Shown: positions 27,356-38,985 of the stretch, piece after piece | Position numbering within the stretch: position 1 is the first letter of the stretch | Layout: each line of letters starts with the position of its first letter | Assembly (NCBI GenBank): GCA_963773665.1 | Contig: CAVZBZ010000004.1 | Coordinates: 124,001-188,000, forward strand | DNA length: 64,000 nucleotides | Direction of reading: 5' to 3' | Source: DATJLY01 sp963773665 | Lineage (GTDB): Bacteria > Pseudomonadota > Alphaproteobacteria > ATCC43930 > CGMCC-115725 | Notes under the pieces: generated by a model | What the model saw: only the letters and a program-made list of their open reading frames with translations | What the model was told of the DNA's origin: nothing | The model's database searches: none | Position numbers and translations under genes: made by a program

Positions 27356-28912
27356 TCACCACAGGCGGAAGGCGATCGCGGCGAGGGCCAACGCAATGAT
27401 CCAGAGCGGCAGGCCCAGCAACTCGATCGCGCCGCGCCGCGCGAGGATGGCGAGCGAATTCGGATGGAGCGGCAAGCCCTCGCCGCTGCCGATGAGGCCG
27501 GCCGCGCGCTCGACATTCCTAAGGAGCGCCGGCAGCCGCCCGAGCGCCTCGACGGCATCGCGCACGGCATCGGCGAGGCGCGCCTCGGGGCCGCGGTTCG
27601 CGCGCATCCATTGCTCGATCAAGGGCCGCGCCAGCGTCCACATGTTGACGGTCGGATCGAGCATCCGCCCGACCCCCTCGGCCACCACCATGGTCTTTTG
27701 CAGCAGGAGAAGCTGCGGCTGCGTCTCCATGTCGAACTGCTCGGTCACCTGGAAGAGCTGCGCCAGGAGCCGGCCGAGCGAAATCTCGTGCATCGGGCGG
27801 CCGAGGATCGGCTCGCCGATGGCGCGGCACGCCTGGGCAAAGGCGGCGCGCGAATGGTGCGCGGGCACGTAGCCCGCCTCGAAATGCACATCGGCGACGC
27901 GTCCATAGTCGCCGGTGAGGAAGGCCAGAAGCATGTCGGCGATGTAGTCCCGCGTCTTGCGGTCGAGCCGGCCCATGATGCCGAAATCGACCGCGACGAT
28001 AGCGCCGTCCGCGTCGATAAACAGGTTGCCGGGGTGCAGGTCGGCGTGAAAGAAGCCGTCGCGAAAGACCTGGTTGAAGAAGGCGCTCGCCGCCTTCTCC
28101 ATGATGGCGCGGAGATCGTGCCCGGCCGCCAACAGCGCGGCGCGGTCGTCGATGCGGATGCCGCTGGCGCGGCCCAGGGTCAGGACATGGCGCGAGGTGC
28201 GGCGCCAATCGACCGGCGGCACGCGAAAGGACGGATCGTCCTTGAAATTCTCGCCGAGTTCCGAGGCGCCGGCGGCCTCGAAGCGCAAATCCATCTCGAG
28301 CCGCACCGATTGCGCCAAGGTCAGCACCACCTCGCGCGGCTTCAAGCGCCGGACCCGCGGCTCGAACCGCTCGGCCACTCCTGCGATCCAGAGGAAGAGC
28401 GCGATGTCGCGCTCGAACGCGGCCTCGATCCCGGGCCGCACCACCTTGACCGCGACCTGCCCGCCCTCGGTCGTCTCGGCGAAATGGACCTGCGCGATCG
28501 AGGCGGCGGCGATCGCGTCTGCGGCGAAGGAGCGGAACAAGGTGGGGATCGGCTGGCCCAGTTCGCGCTCGACCGTGGCGCGCGCCTCCTCGCCCGGAAA
28601 GGGCGGCAGCCGGTCCTGGAGAAGCGCCAGGTCGCTCGCCACCTCGTCGCCGATCAGGTCGGCGCGGATGGACAGCGCCTGGCCGAGTTTTATGAAGCTC
28701 GGACCAAGCGCCTGAAGCGCCTCGGCGAGGCGCTGGCCGGGGCGGAGCTTTGCAAAGGCGGCGTCGCGCCGGCGCAGCAGGCGCAGGAGCCGTACCGCCG
28801 CGGCCGCGCCCGCCGCCGCCTCGAGCGGAAAGAGCGCGTCGTAGCGGGCGAGCGTCACCACGATCTCGACGAGCCGGACGACGTTCCTCGAGCCGCGCAG
28901 GATGCCGAGCAT
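27356..28912 (-). CDS. ubiB: ubiquinone biosynthesis kinase-like protein UbiB
   Basis: The 518-residue protein is an ABC1/UbiB atypical kinase needed for aerobic ubiquinone synthesis. It has the KxGQ motif in GPSFIKLGQALSIR, the Ala-rich A-loop region around AAASIAQVH, and HADLHPGN and VDFGIMGRLD for metal and catalysis. Two hydrophobic segments at the C-terminus (LIGLPLWIIALALAAI-like) anchor it in the inner membrane. ATG 28912 gives a family-typical start (MLGILRGSRN). Confidence 0.9.
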   Translation of the reverse strand: MLGILRGSRNVVRLVEIVVTLARYDALFPLEAAAGAAAAVRLLRLLRRRDAAFAKLRPGQRLAEALQALGPSFIKLGQALSIRADLIGDEVASDLALLQDRLPPFPGEEARATVERELGQPIPTLFRSFAADAIAAASIAQVHFAETTEGGQVAVKVVRPGIEAAFERDIALFLWIAGVAERFEPRVRRLKPREVVLTLAQSVRLEMDLRFEAAGASELGENFKDDPSFRVPPVDWRRTSRHVLTLGRASGIRIDDRAALLAAGHDLRAIMEKAASAFFNQVFRDGFFHADLHPGNLFIDADGAIVAVDFGIMGRLDRKTRDYIADMLLAFLTGDYGRVADVHFEAGYVPAHHSRAAFAQACRAIGEPILGRPMHEISLGRLLAQLFQVTEQFDMETQPQLLLLQKTMVVAEGVGRMLDPTVNMWTLARPLIEQWMRANRGPEARLADAVRDAVEALGRLPALLRNVERAAGLIGSGEGLPLHPNSLAILARRGAIELLGLPLWIIALALAAIAFRLW

Positions 28913-28958
28913 GAGTTGGCGCTGACGTTCAGGGGCGGAGCGCGCAAGCGCGCTCGTC

Positions 28959-29045
28959 ACCCCCACCCCAACCCTCCCCCTTCAAGGGGGAGGGAGAAGA
29001 AACCGCGTCCCCTCCCCCTTGAAGGGGGAGGGACAGGGTGGGGGG
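28959..29045. repeat. double palindromic repeat between ubiB and ubiE
   Basis: Two near-identical palindromes, CCCTCCCCCTTCAAGGGGG and CCCTCCCCCTTGAAGGGGG with flanking AGGG (about 28973-28995 and 29010-29032), are enclosed by CCCCCACCCC at the left and GGGTGGGG at the right. The whole can fold as one long hairpin or two short ones. It fills nearly all of the gap and may act as an mRNA-stabilising or transcription-pausing element. Confidence 0.7.
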
Positions 29046-29058
29046 CGGCATCCGCATG

Positions 29059-29814
29059 CTAGAGCCGCCAGCCGGAATGGATGGCCGCGATGCCGCCCGA
29101 GAGATTGCGCCAGCCGACCTGCTCGAACCCGGCCTCGCGCATGAGATCGGCGAGCGCGTCCTGCGCCGGGAAGCGGCGAATGCTCTCGACCAGATATTGA
29201 TAGGCGTCGCGGTCGCCCGCCACGATCTGGCCGAGGAGCGGCAGGACCGAGAAGGAATAGAGATCGTAGGCGCGGCTGAGGAGCGGCAGCACGACGCGGC
29301 TGAATTCGAGGCACAGGAACCGGCCGCCCGGCTTCAGGATCCGTCGCGCCTCGGCAAGCGCGCGCTCGATCCGTGTGACGTTGCGCAGGCCGAAGGCAAT
29401 GGTGCAGGCATCGGCGCTCATGTTCGCGAAGGGGAGCGCCTCGGCATCGCCCACCACCCATTGGATCTCGCCGAGCGTGCCGCGGTCGATCGCGCGGTCG
29501 CGGCCGGTCTCGACCATGGCCTGCGACAGGTCGCACACGATCGCGTGGCATCCCGGCGCGGCTGCTACGAAGCGGAGCGCGATGTCGCCGGTGCCGCCGG
29601 CGAGGTCGGCCAGAACCTGTCCCGGCCGCGGGTCGAGCCGGTCGATGAGCGCCCGCTTCCACAGGCGGTGAATCCCGCCGCTCATCAGATCGTTCATCAG
29701 GTCGTAGTGCGGCGACACGGATTGGAAGACGCGGCGCACCAGATGCGGCTTCTCCGCCTCGGCGACGCGGCGGAAACCGAAATCGACCGTGCCGCTTGTG
29801 TCGCTCTCGCCCAT
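29059..29814 (-). CDS. ubiE: ubiquinone/menaquinone methyltransferase UbiE
   Basis: The 251-residue SAM-dependent methyltransferase has the family start VDFGFRRVAEAEKPHLVR, motif I LADLAGGTGDIALRF, and the signature ACTIAFGLRNVTRIERAL plus GGRFLCLEFSRV. It methylates the demethylated quinone ring. ATG 29814 gives the same length as the E. coli protein; ATG 29826 is an alternative. It is divergent from mutM with 59 nt between starts. Confidence 0.92.
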   Translation of the reverse strand: MGESDTSGTVDFGFRRVAEAEKPHLVRRVFQSVSPHYDLMNDLMSGGIHRLWKRALIDRLDPRPGQVLADLAGGTGDIALRFVAAAPGCHAIVCDLSQAMVETGRDRAIDRGTLGEIQWVVGDAEALPFANMSADACTIAFGLRNVTRIERALAEARRILKPGGRFLCLEFSRVVLPLLSRAYDLYSFSVLPLLGQIVAGDRDAYQYLVESIRRFPAQDALADLMREAGFEQVGWRNLSGGIAAIHSGWRL

Positions 29815-29873
29815 GTGCTGCAACATAGAGGACGCGTCCCAGAGCGCCAAGACAGGACCCCTCGCCCGAGCAT

Positions 29874-30707
29874 ATGCCCGAACTTCCCGAAGTCGAAACC
29901 GTGGTGCGCGGGCTGGAAAGCCGCGTCGCCGGGCGCCGCATCGAAAAACTCACGCTCAACCGCGCCGATCTGCGCTTCCCGCTGCCCAAGGGGCTGGCGG
30001 CGAGGGTCGAGGGCAAGCGCGTGCTGCGCATCGGGCGGCGCGCCAAGTACCTGTTGTTCCACATCGAGGGCGGCGGCGTGCTGCTCGCGCACCTGGGCAT
30101 GTCGGGCCGCATGGTGCTGGGCGGGAACGGCAGCGGCGAGGATCGCCGCCACGACCATGTCGTGCTGCGCTTCGACGACGGCGCGGTGCTGCGCTTCAAC
30201 GACGCGCGCCGGTTCGGCCTGATCGACTGGGCCGAAAGCGAGGCGGACCTGCCGCGGCACAAGTTTCTGGCCGCGCTCGGGCCGGAGCCGCTTGCGAACG
30301 AATTCAACGGGGTGGCGCTGGCCGGCTTGCTCAAGGGCAAGGCGACGCCGATCAAGGCGGCGCTGCTCGATCAGCGCGTCGTCGCCGGGCTTGGCAATAT
30401 ATATGTGTGCGAGAGTCTGTTCTGGGCCGGCATTTCGCCCAAGCGCAGGGCCGGCACGGTGCAGGGCGAGCGCGCCGAGCGGCTCGCGCGCGCCATCCGC
30501 GTCGTGCTCGAGCGCGCCATCGCGGCGGGCGGGTCGAGCCTCAGGGACTATGTCCAAGCGTCGGGCGAGCTTGGCTATTTCCAGCACCAGTTCGCGGTCT
30601 ATGGCAAGGAGGGCGAGCCTTGCCCGGAGTGCGATTGCGGCAATTCCATCCGCCGCATCGTCCAGGCCGGCCGCTCGACCTTTTACTGTGCCAGGCGGCA
30701 GCGGTGA
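29874..30707 (+). CDS. mutM: formamidopyrimidine-DNA glycosylase, zinc finger missing its last cysteine
   Basis: The 277-residue protein starts PELPEVETVVRGL, with the catalytic proline and glutamates, and has RRAKYLLFH (base-flip lysine), HLGMSGRM and NIYVCESLFW. It excises oxidised purines such as 8-oxoguanine. The C-terminal zinc finger normally has C-x2-C then C-x2-C. Here CPEC is present, but the last pair reads YCARR: the fourth cysteine is Arg. An extra Cys nearby (CDCG) might compensate. Confidence 0.92.
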   Translation: MPELPEVETVVRGLESRVAGRRIEKLTLNRADLRFPLPKGLAARVEGKRVLRIGRRAKYLLFHIEGGGVLLAHLGMSGRMVLGGNGSGEDRRHDHVVLRFDDGAVLRFNDARRFGLIDWAESEADLPRHKFLAALGPEPLANEFNGVALAGLLKGKATPIKAALLDQRVVAGLGNIYVCESLFWAGISPKRRAGTVQGERAERLARAIRVVLERAIAAGGSSLRDYVQASGELGYFQHQFAVYGKEGEPCPECDCGNSIRRIVQAGRSTFYCARRQR

Positions 30708-30724
30708 GGACTAAACTGGCGGCG

Positions 30725-31077
30725 ATGAAGCGTCTGGCACTCCTCTTCCTCGCGCTCGCGGCGGGACCGGCGCAGGCGGCGGATTTCGTCGCCGGCACCG
30801 AGGATTTGCCGCTGATGCCGGGCCTCGCCGCGGTCGCCGGCACATCCCTGGTGTTCGACAAGCCCGAAGGCCGCATCGTCGAGGCCGAGGCGCACGGCGC
30901 CTTGCCGCGCGCCAAGGTCGCGGATTTCTATGCCGCGACCCTGCCGCAGCTCGGCTGGGCTGCGGCGGGGAGCGACCGCTGGCAGCGCGAAGGCGAGGTG
31001 CTGCGCATCGATTACGGCGGCCGCGACGGCGACCTCACCGTCGGATTCACTCTTTCGCCGCAGCAGGAGCGCCGGCC

Positions 31078-31081
<4 letters not shown>
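30725..31081 (+). CDS. secreted hypothetical protein (118 aa)
   Basis: The protein has a signal peptide (MKRLALLFLALAAGPAQAAD, cleavage likely after AQA) and a small mature domain ending in a TVGFTLSPQ strand. Mature features such as KVADFYAATLPQLGW suggest a small periplasmic domain. It lies between mutM and an enoyl-CoA hydratase gene, a conserved place for such a small gene in alphaproteobacteria as I recall. Its stop overlaps the next ATG (ATGA). Confidence 0.75.
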
Positions 31082-31854
<773 letters not shown>

Positions 31855-31916
31855 CTGTCAGCGCAACGATAGATTCTTGCGCAACGACTTTGCGCCGATA
31901 GCTGACGGCTCAAAGC

Positions 31917-31944
31917 TTAACTCAACGCTACCGCTCGCTATAAG
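31917..31944 (+). promoter_or_regulatory. promoter of rpsT, apparently leaderless
   Basis: TTAACT (31917-31922) and TATAAG (31939-31944) are separated by 16 nt. Transcription would begin about 6-8 nt later, at or next to the A of the rpsT ATG (31951). No Shine-Dalgarno sequence is visible before that ATG, so rpsT may be translated from a leaderless mRNA. Confidence 0.45.
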
Positions 31945-31950
31945 CGGCGC

Positions 31951-32211
31951 ATGGCGACGCATCCTTCGGCAGAAAAGCGGCATCGGCAGAGCGAGAAGCG
32001 GGCGGTGTTGAACCGCGCGCGCAAGAGCCGGCTGCGCACCTTCGTCAAGAAAGTCGAGACCGCGATCGCCGGCGGCGACAAGGAAGCGGCGCGCACCGCG
32101 CTCGCCGAGGCCGCGCCCGAGATGCAGCGCGGCGTGTCGAAGGGCATCGCGCACCGCAACACGGTTGCGCGCAAGCTGTCGCGGCTGTCGGCCCGGATCA
32201 AGTCGCTCTGA
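31951..32211 (+). CDS. rpsT: 30S ribosomal protein S20
   Basis: The 86-residue basic protein has the S20 pattern: SAEKRHRQSEKRAVLNRARK at the start, SRLRTFVKKVETAI, and a final GVSKGIAHRNTVARKLSRL helix. It binds 16S rRNA. It is the gene immediately before dnaA, a common alphaproteobacterial arrangement. Confidence 0.95.
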   Translation: MATHPSAEKRHRQSEKRAVLNRARKSRLRTFVKKVETAIAGGDKEAARTALAEAAPEMQRGVSKGIAHRNTVARKLSRLSARIKSL

Positions 32212-32588
32212 GCCGCCCCGTGCGTTGCTTTTGCGACGCGCGTCAAAAAATTTTCACCGTTCCCCATTCAGGCTTATTGCCATTGCCCGTTCGGCTTCGG
32301 TAGAGTTTTTGTCGCGCCGGAATCGCGGGGGCCACAAGGAGAAGGTCGCGGCGTTTACGAGCGCCGTAGGCGTTCTAAGCCGACAAGTGTTTAGCGGCGG
32401 GCGGGCAAGTAGAACGTGAGCGTCACGCTTGAAGCTACGCCCGGTACGCAAAGCGACGGCGAGAATCTCATCGCTTCTCGCCGTAGGGATGGTTCGTCCG
32501 CTCGATCCGGTGCGAGGTGGGGGACGCGCGTGAAAAGAGAGCACATTCGCAACGAGCTCGTCGCAATCTCTTCGATCGGTGGCGGAGC
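32212..32588. other. intergenic region before dnaA, with a strong inverted repeat
   Basis: This 377-nt stretch has no convincing gene and no recognisable cluster of DnaA boxes, so I cannot call a replication origin. It does contain a perfect 10-bp inverted repeat, ACGGCGAGAA (32456-32465) and TTCTCGCCGT (32475-32484), around a 9-nt loop. No T-run follows, so it looks more like an mRNA leader structure or a protein-binding site than a terminator. Confidence 0.5.
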
Positions 32589-33999
32589 ATGATCGCGATG
32601 GCGCAAACTGCCGAACGCGATCCCAATGTGCAGGCGCAATGGGCGCGGGTGCGCGCCCGCATGCGCGCCGAGTTCGGCGAACCTGCCTACCGCAGCTGGC
32701 TCCGCTCGATGACGCTCGTCGAGGCGATCGACGGGCGCGTCAGGATCGCGGTGCCGACGCGGTTCCTGCGCGATTGGGTCGCGCAACATTATGCCGACCG
32801 GCTGCGCGCCTTGTGGAACGCCGAGAATCCCGGGGTCGTCGGCGGTCGAGATCCTGCTCGGCGGCGGCGCCGTCGCGCCCGCCGAGGCGGCCGAGCCGGC
32901 GCCGCGCGAGGCGCGCCCGGAGAAAGCCGAGAAGGCCGAGGAGCCGGGCGACGACAAGGATGTCGGCGCGGCACTCGATCCGCGCTTCACGTTCGAGAAT
33001 TTCGTCGTCGGCAAGCCCAACGAGCTGGCGCACGCGGCCGCGCGCCGCGTCGCCGAGGCCGCCGCGGGCCCGAGCCGCAACGTGCCGTACAATCCGCTTT
33101 TCCTGTACGGCGGCGTCGGCCTCGGCAAGACGCACCTGATGCATGCCATCGCATGGCACATCCGCCGCGAGTATCCGTCGCGCCGGGTGATCTATCTCTC
33201 GGCCGAGAAATTCATGTATCAGTTCATCCGGGCGCTGCGCTTCAAGGATACGATGGCGTTCAAGGAGCAGTTCCGCTCGGTCGACGTCCTGATGATCGAC
33301 GACGTGCAGTTCATCAGCGGCAAGGATTCGACGCAGGAAGAGTTCTTCCATACCTTCAACGCGCTCGTCGACCAGAACCGGCAGATCGTGATCTCGGCCG
33401 ACAAGTCGCCGTCCGACCTCGAGGGGATGGAGGAGCGCCTCAAATCGCGGCTCGGCTGGGGCCTTGTCGCCGATCTTCATCCGACGACCTACGAGCTGCG
33501 CCTCGGCATTCTCCAGGCCAAGGCCGAGCAGATGAAGACGCCGGTGCCGCCCAAGCTCCTGGAGTTCCTGGCGCACAAGATCACCTCGAACGTGCGCGAG
33601 CTCGAAGGCGCCTTGAACCGCATCTTCGCCCATACCCAGCTCGTCGGCCGGGCGATCACGCTCGAGGGCGCGCAGGAGGTGCTGCACGATCTGCTGCGCG
33701 CGAACGACCGCCGCGTGACGATCGACGAGATCCAGAAGCGCGTCGCCGAGCACTACAACATCCGGCTTGCCGACATGCATTCGGCCCGGCGCGCCCGCGC
33801 CGTCGCCCGGCCGCGCCAGGTGGCGATGTATCTGTGCAAGCAGCTGACGCCGCGCTCGCTCCCCGAAATCGGCCGCAAGTTCGGCGGCCGCGACCACACC
33901 ACCGTGATGCACGCCGTGCGCAAGATCGAGGAGCTGCGCACCGCCGACCGCTCGCTCGCCGAGGATATCGAGCTGCTGCGGCGGATGCTGGAGACGTAG
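32589..33999 (+). CDS. dnaA: chromosomal replication initiator DnaA, one frameshift as written
   Basis: The product (about 469 residues once corrected) has domain I (EFGEPAYRSWLRSMTLVE), the AAA+ core with Walker A GGVGLGKTHLMH and Walker B VLMIDDVQFI, and the DNA-binding signature GGRDHTTVMHAV near the C-terminus. The frame breaks near 32840: NPGVV is read in one frame, AVEILLGGG in the next (+1). Removing one G from GGCGG gives VVAVEILL. Because dnaA is essential, this is almost certainly an assembly error. ATG 32589 is chosen; 32598 is an alternative. Confidence 0.93.
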
Positions 34000-34003
34000 C
34001 AAA

Positions 34004-34045
34004 ATCCCCCTGACCCCGACGCGCAGCGGGGCGGGTGAGGGGGAG
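34004..34045. repeat. GC-rich inverted repeat after dnaA
   Basis: TCCCCCTGACCCCG and the later CGGGG and GTGAGGGGGA form an imperfect hairpin around ACGCGCAG. It has no T-tract. It may be a REP-type element; its C/G-run composition resembles the 28.96 kb repeat. Confidence 0.45.
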
Positions 34046-34065
34046 GCGCGAATCGGCCCCATTTC

Positions 34066-34094
34066 TTCACGAAGATTGACGGGCGTGCTATAGT
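34066..34094 (+). promoter_or_regulatory. probable dnaN promoter
   Basis: TTCACG (34066-34071) and TATAGT (34089-34094) are spaced by 17 nt. The -10 element is good and the -35 fair. Transcription would start near 34101, leaving a leader of about 98 nt before the dnaN ATG. Confidence 0.45.
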
Positions 34095-34198
34095 GCCGTC
34101 CCGTTCCGTTCCGGCCGCTGCGGTAGGGACGCCGGGGGGCGCCGCGAGGGGGCTCGCGCGCCGAGGGTCTCCGCCGCAACCAGCAAAATAGTCCCGCC

Positions 34199-35317
34199 AT
34201 GAAACTCACGATCGAACGTTCCGCGCTGCTTCGCGCGCTGGGTCACGTCCAGAGCGTGGTCGAGCGGCGCAACACCATTCCGATCCTGTCGAACGTCCTG
34301 ATCCGCGCCGAGGACGGCAAGCTCGCCCTCTCGGCGACCGACATGGACATCGAGATGGTCGCCTCGGCCGCGAGCCAGAATGCGCGCAAGGGCGCCACCA
34401 CCGTGCCGGCGCACACGCTCTACGACATCATCCGCAAGCTGCGCGAGGGCGCCCAGGTCGAGCTCGACGCCGGCGGCGACAAGGCCGCCATGACCTTGCG
34501 CTCGGGCCGCTCGACCTTCACGCTCGCGTGCCTGCCGCCCGAGGACTATCCGCTCATGGCCGGGGGCGAACTGCCGTTCAATTTCATGCTTTCGGCGGCC
34601 GACCTGAAGCGGCTCATCGACCGCACAAGGTTTGCCATCTCGACCGAGGAGACGCGCTATTACCTGAACGGGATCTATCTCCATGCCGCCAAGTCGAACG
34701 ACGTGCCGATGCTGCGCGCGGTCGCGACCGACGGCCACCGGCTCGCTCGGATGGAGATTCCGCTGCCCGAGGGCGCTGCCGGCATGCCGGGCGTGATCGT
34801 GCCGCGCAAGACCGTGGTCGAGCTCAGAAAACTCCTCGACGAGATGGACCAGGACGTGGCGATCGCGCTCAGCGACACCAAGATCCGGTTCAGTTTCGGC
34901 GGGACGGTGCTGACCTCGAAGCTGATCGACGGCACCTTCCCGGATTACGACCGCGTCATCCCGACCGGCAACGACCGCATCCTCGAGGTCGAGTGCAAGC
35001 CCTTCGCCGAGGCGGTCGACCGCGTCTCGACCATCTCGACCGAGCGCAGCCGCGCGGTGAAGTTGGCAGTCGAGCGCGGTAGCCTTACGCTTTCGGCGAC
35101 GAGCCCCGAGAACGGCACGGCGAGCGAGGAGCTCGAAGTGCGCTATACCGCCCAGCCCTTGGAGATCGGCTTCAACGCCCGCTATCTCCTCGACATCGCC
35201 GAGCAGATCGAGGGCGACGGCGCGTCCTTCGCCATGGCGGACGCCGCCTCGCCGACCGTGGTGCGCGACACCGCCGACGCGAGCGCGCTCTACGTCCTCA
35301 TGCCGATGCGGGTCTGA
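34199..35317 (+). CDS. dnaN: DNA polymerase III beta subunit (sliding clamp)
   Basis: The 372-residue protein is the ring-shaped processivity clamp. It shows the three repeated domains of DnaN: MKLTIERSALLRALGHVQSV and RRNTIPILSNV at the N-terminus, TRFAISTEETRYYLNGIYL in domain 2 and the C-terminal AQPLEIGFNARYLLDIAEQI then the final YVLMPMRV. It lies between dnaA and recF as in most bacteria. Confidence 0.96.
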   Translation: MKLTIERSALLRALGHVQSVVERRNTIPILSNVLIRAEDGKLALSATDMDIEMVASAASQNARKGATTVPAHTLYDIIRKLREGAQVELDAGGDKAAMTLRSGRSTFTLACLPPEDYPLMAGGELPFNFMLSAADLKRLIDRTRFAISTEETRYYLNGIYLHAAKSNDVPMLRAVATDGHRLARMEIPLPEGAAGMPGVIVPRKTVVELRKLLDEMDQDVAIALSDTKIRFSFGGTVLTSKLIDGTFPDYDRVIPTGNDRILEVECKPFAEAVDRVSTISTERSRAVKLAVERGSLTLSATSPENGTASEELEVRYTAQPLEIGFNARYLLDIAEQIEGDGASFAMADAASPTVVRDTADASALYVLMPMRV

Positions 35318-35378
35318 GGCGCGATTGGTGCCGGAAGGCGTGCTGGCGGAACGGGGTGGCGATCCCCATATAAAGAGC

Positions 35379-36545
35379 GTGTCGGCGGCGCCGTTCCGGC
35401 CGGCCGTGTCCCGGCTCTCTCTCACCGATTTTCGCGGCTACGCTTCATTGCGGCTCGATACCGACGACCGGCCGGTCGTGCTCGCAGGCCCCAACGGGGC
35501 CGGAAAGACCAACCTGCTGGAAGCGATCTCGTTCCTGGCGCCGGGCCGCGGCCTGCGCCGCGCACGGCTTGCCGAGATCGACCGGCGCGTGCCGCCGGCG
35601 CGCGCCACCGAAGCAGCCCCCGGCGCGTGGACCGTAGCGGCCAGACTCGCGACCGGCGACGGCGCGGTGCAGGTCGGGACCGGACGGGATGCTTCGAGCC
35701 CGTCGGGCGAGCGGCGCATCGTCCGGATCGACGGCGCCAAGGCCAAGACCCAGGCCGAGTTGGCGCGCCTCGTCCATCTCGTCTGGCTCACGCCGCAGAT
35801 GGACCGGCTGTTCCTCGAAGGGAGCGGCGGCAGGCGACGCTTCCTCGACCGGCTGGTCCTGGGCTTCGATTCCGGCCACGCGGCGCGGCTCGCCACCTAC
35901 GAGCATGCGCTGCGCGAGCGCGCCCGCCTGCTGCGCGAGGGCCCGGCCGATCCGGCCTGGCTCGCGACGCTCGAGGAAGGGCTCGCGTCCGACGGCGTCG
36001 CGGTCACGGCGGCGCGGCAGACGCTGGTGGCGCGGCTCGACCAGGCGTGCGCTTCGGCCGAGGGACCGTTTCCCTGCCCGCTCCTCACCCTTAAGGGCGA
36101 GGTCGAGGCGATGCTCGGCGCGATGCCGGCGCTCGCCGCCGAAGAGGAGCTGCGCCGGCGGCTCGAAGCGGCACGGCGCAGCGACGGCGAGAGCGGCACG
36201 AGCGCGGTCGGCCCGCACCGCTCCGATCTCGTCGTGCACGACCGGGCGAGCGGCATGGAGGCCGCGTCGTGCTCGACCGGCGAGCAGAAGGCGCTGCTCA
36301 TCGCGATCGTGCTGGCGCACGCGCGGCTCGAGACGGAGGTCGCCGGTACGCCGCCGATCCTGCTGCTGGACGAGGTCGCGGCGCATCTCGATCCGGGCCG
36401 CCGCCAAGCGCTCTTTGCCGCGCTCCTGGGGATCGCGGCGCAAACCTGGCTCACCGGCACCGATGCGGCGCTCTTCGCGCCCATGGCCGGGGCCGCACAA
36501 TTCTTCACGGTCGCCGATGCGGCGGTCGTGCCGACGAGGATCTAG
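35379..36545 (+). CDS. recF: DNA replication and repair protein RecF
   Basis: The 388-residue SMC-like ATPase has Walker A LAGPNGAGKTNLLEAISF, the signature SCSTGEQKALLIAI, VGPHRSDLVV and Walker B ILLLDEVAAHLD. It loads RecA at gaps. The start is uncertain: GTG 35379 gives a normal short lead into LSLTDFRGY, while a TTG at 35325 would add 18 unusual residues. It ends 7 nt before gyrB. Confidence 0.9.
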   Translation: MSAAPFRPAVSRLSLTDFRGYASLRLDTDDRPVVLAGPNGAGKTNLLEAISFLAPGRGLRRARLAEIDRRVPPARATEAAPGAWTVAARLATGDGAVQVGTGRDASSPSGERRIVRIDGAKAKTQAELARLVHLVWLTPQMDRLFLEGSGGRRRFLDRLVLGFDSGHAARLATYEHALRERARLLREGPADPAWLATLEEGLASDGVAVTAARQTLVARLDQACASAEGPFPCPLLTLKGEVEAMLGAMPALAAEEELRRRLEAARRSDGESGTSAVGPHRSDLVVHDRASGMEAASCSTGEQKALLIAIVLAHARLETEVAGTPPILLLDEVAAHLDPGRRQALFAALLGIAAQTWLTGTDAALFAPMAGAAQFFTVADAAVVPTRI

Positions 36546-36552
36546 GACCGTA

Positions 36553-38982
<2,430 letters not shown>

Positions 38983-38985
38983 GCC

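Noticed and set aside
32212..32588. A replication origin next to dnaA
   Set aside because: I found no cluster of TTATCCACA-like boxes and no AT-rich unwinding region, and the origin of many alphaproteobacteria is not at dnaA.
35689..36552. An in-frame upstream extension of gyrB through recF
   Set aside because: The extension is the out-of-frame shadow of recF; the ATG at 36553 gives the standard GyrB N-terminus.
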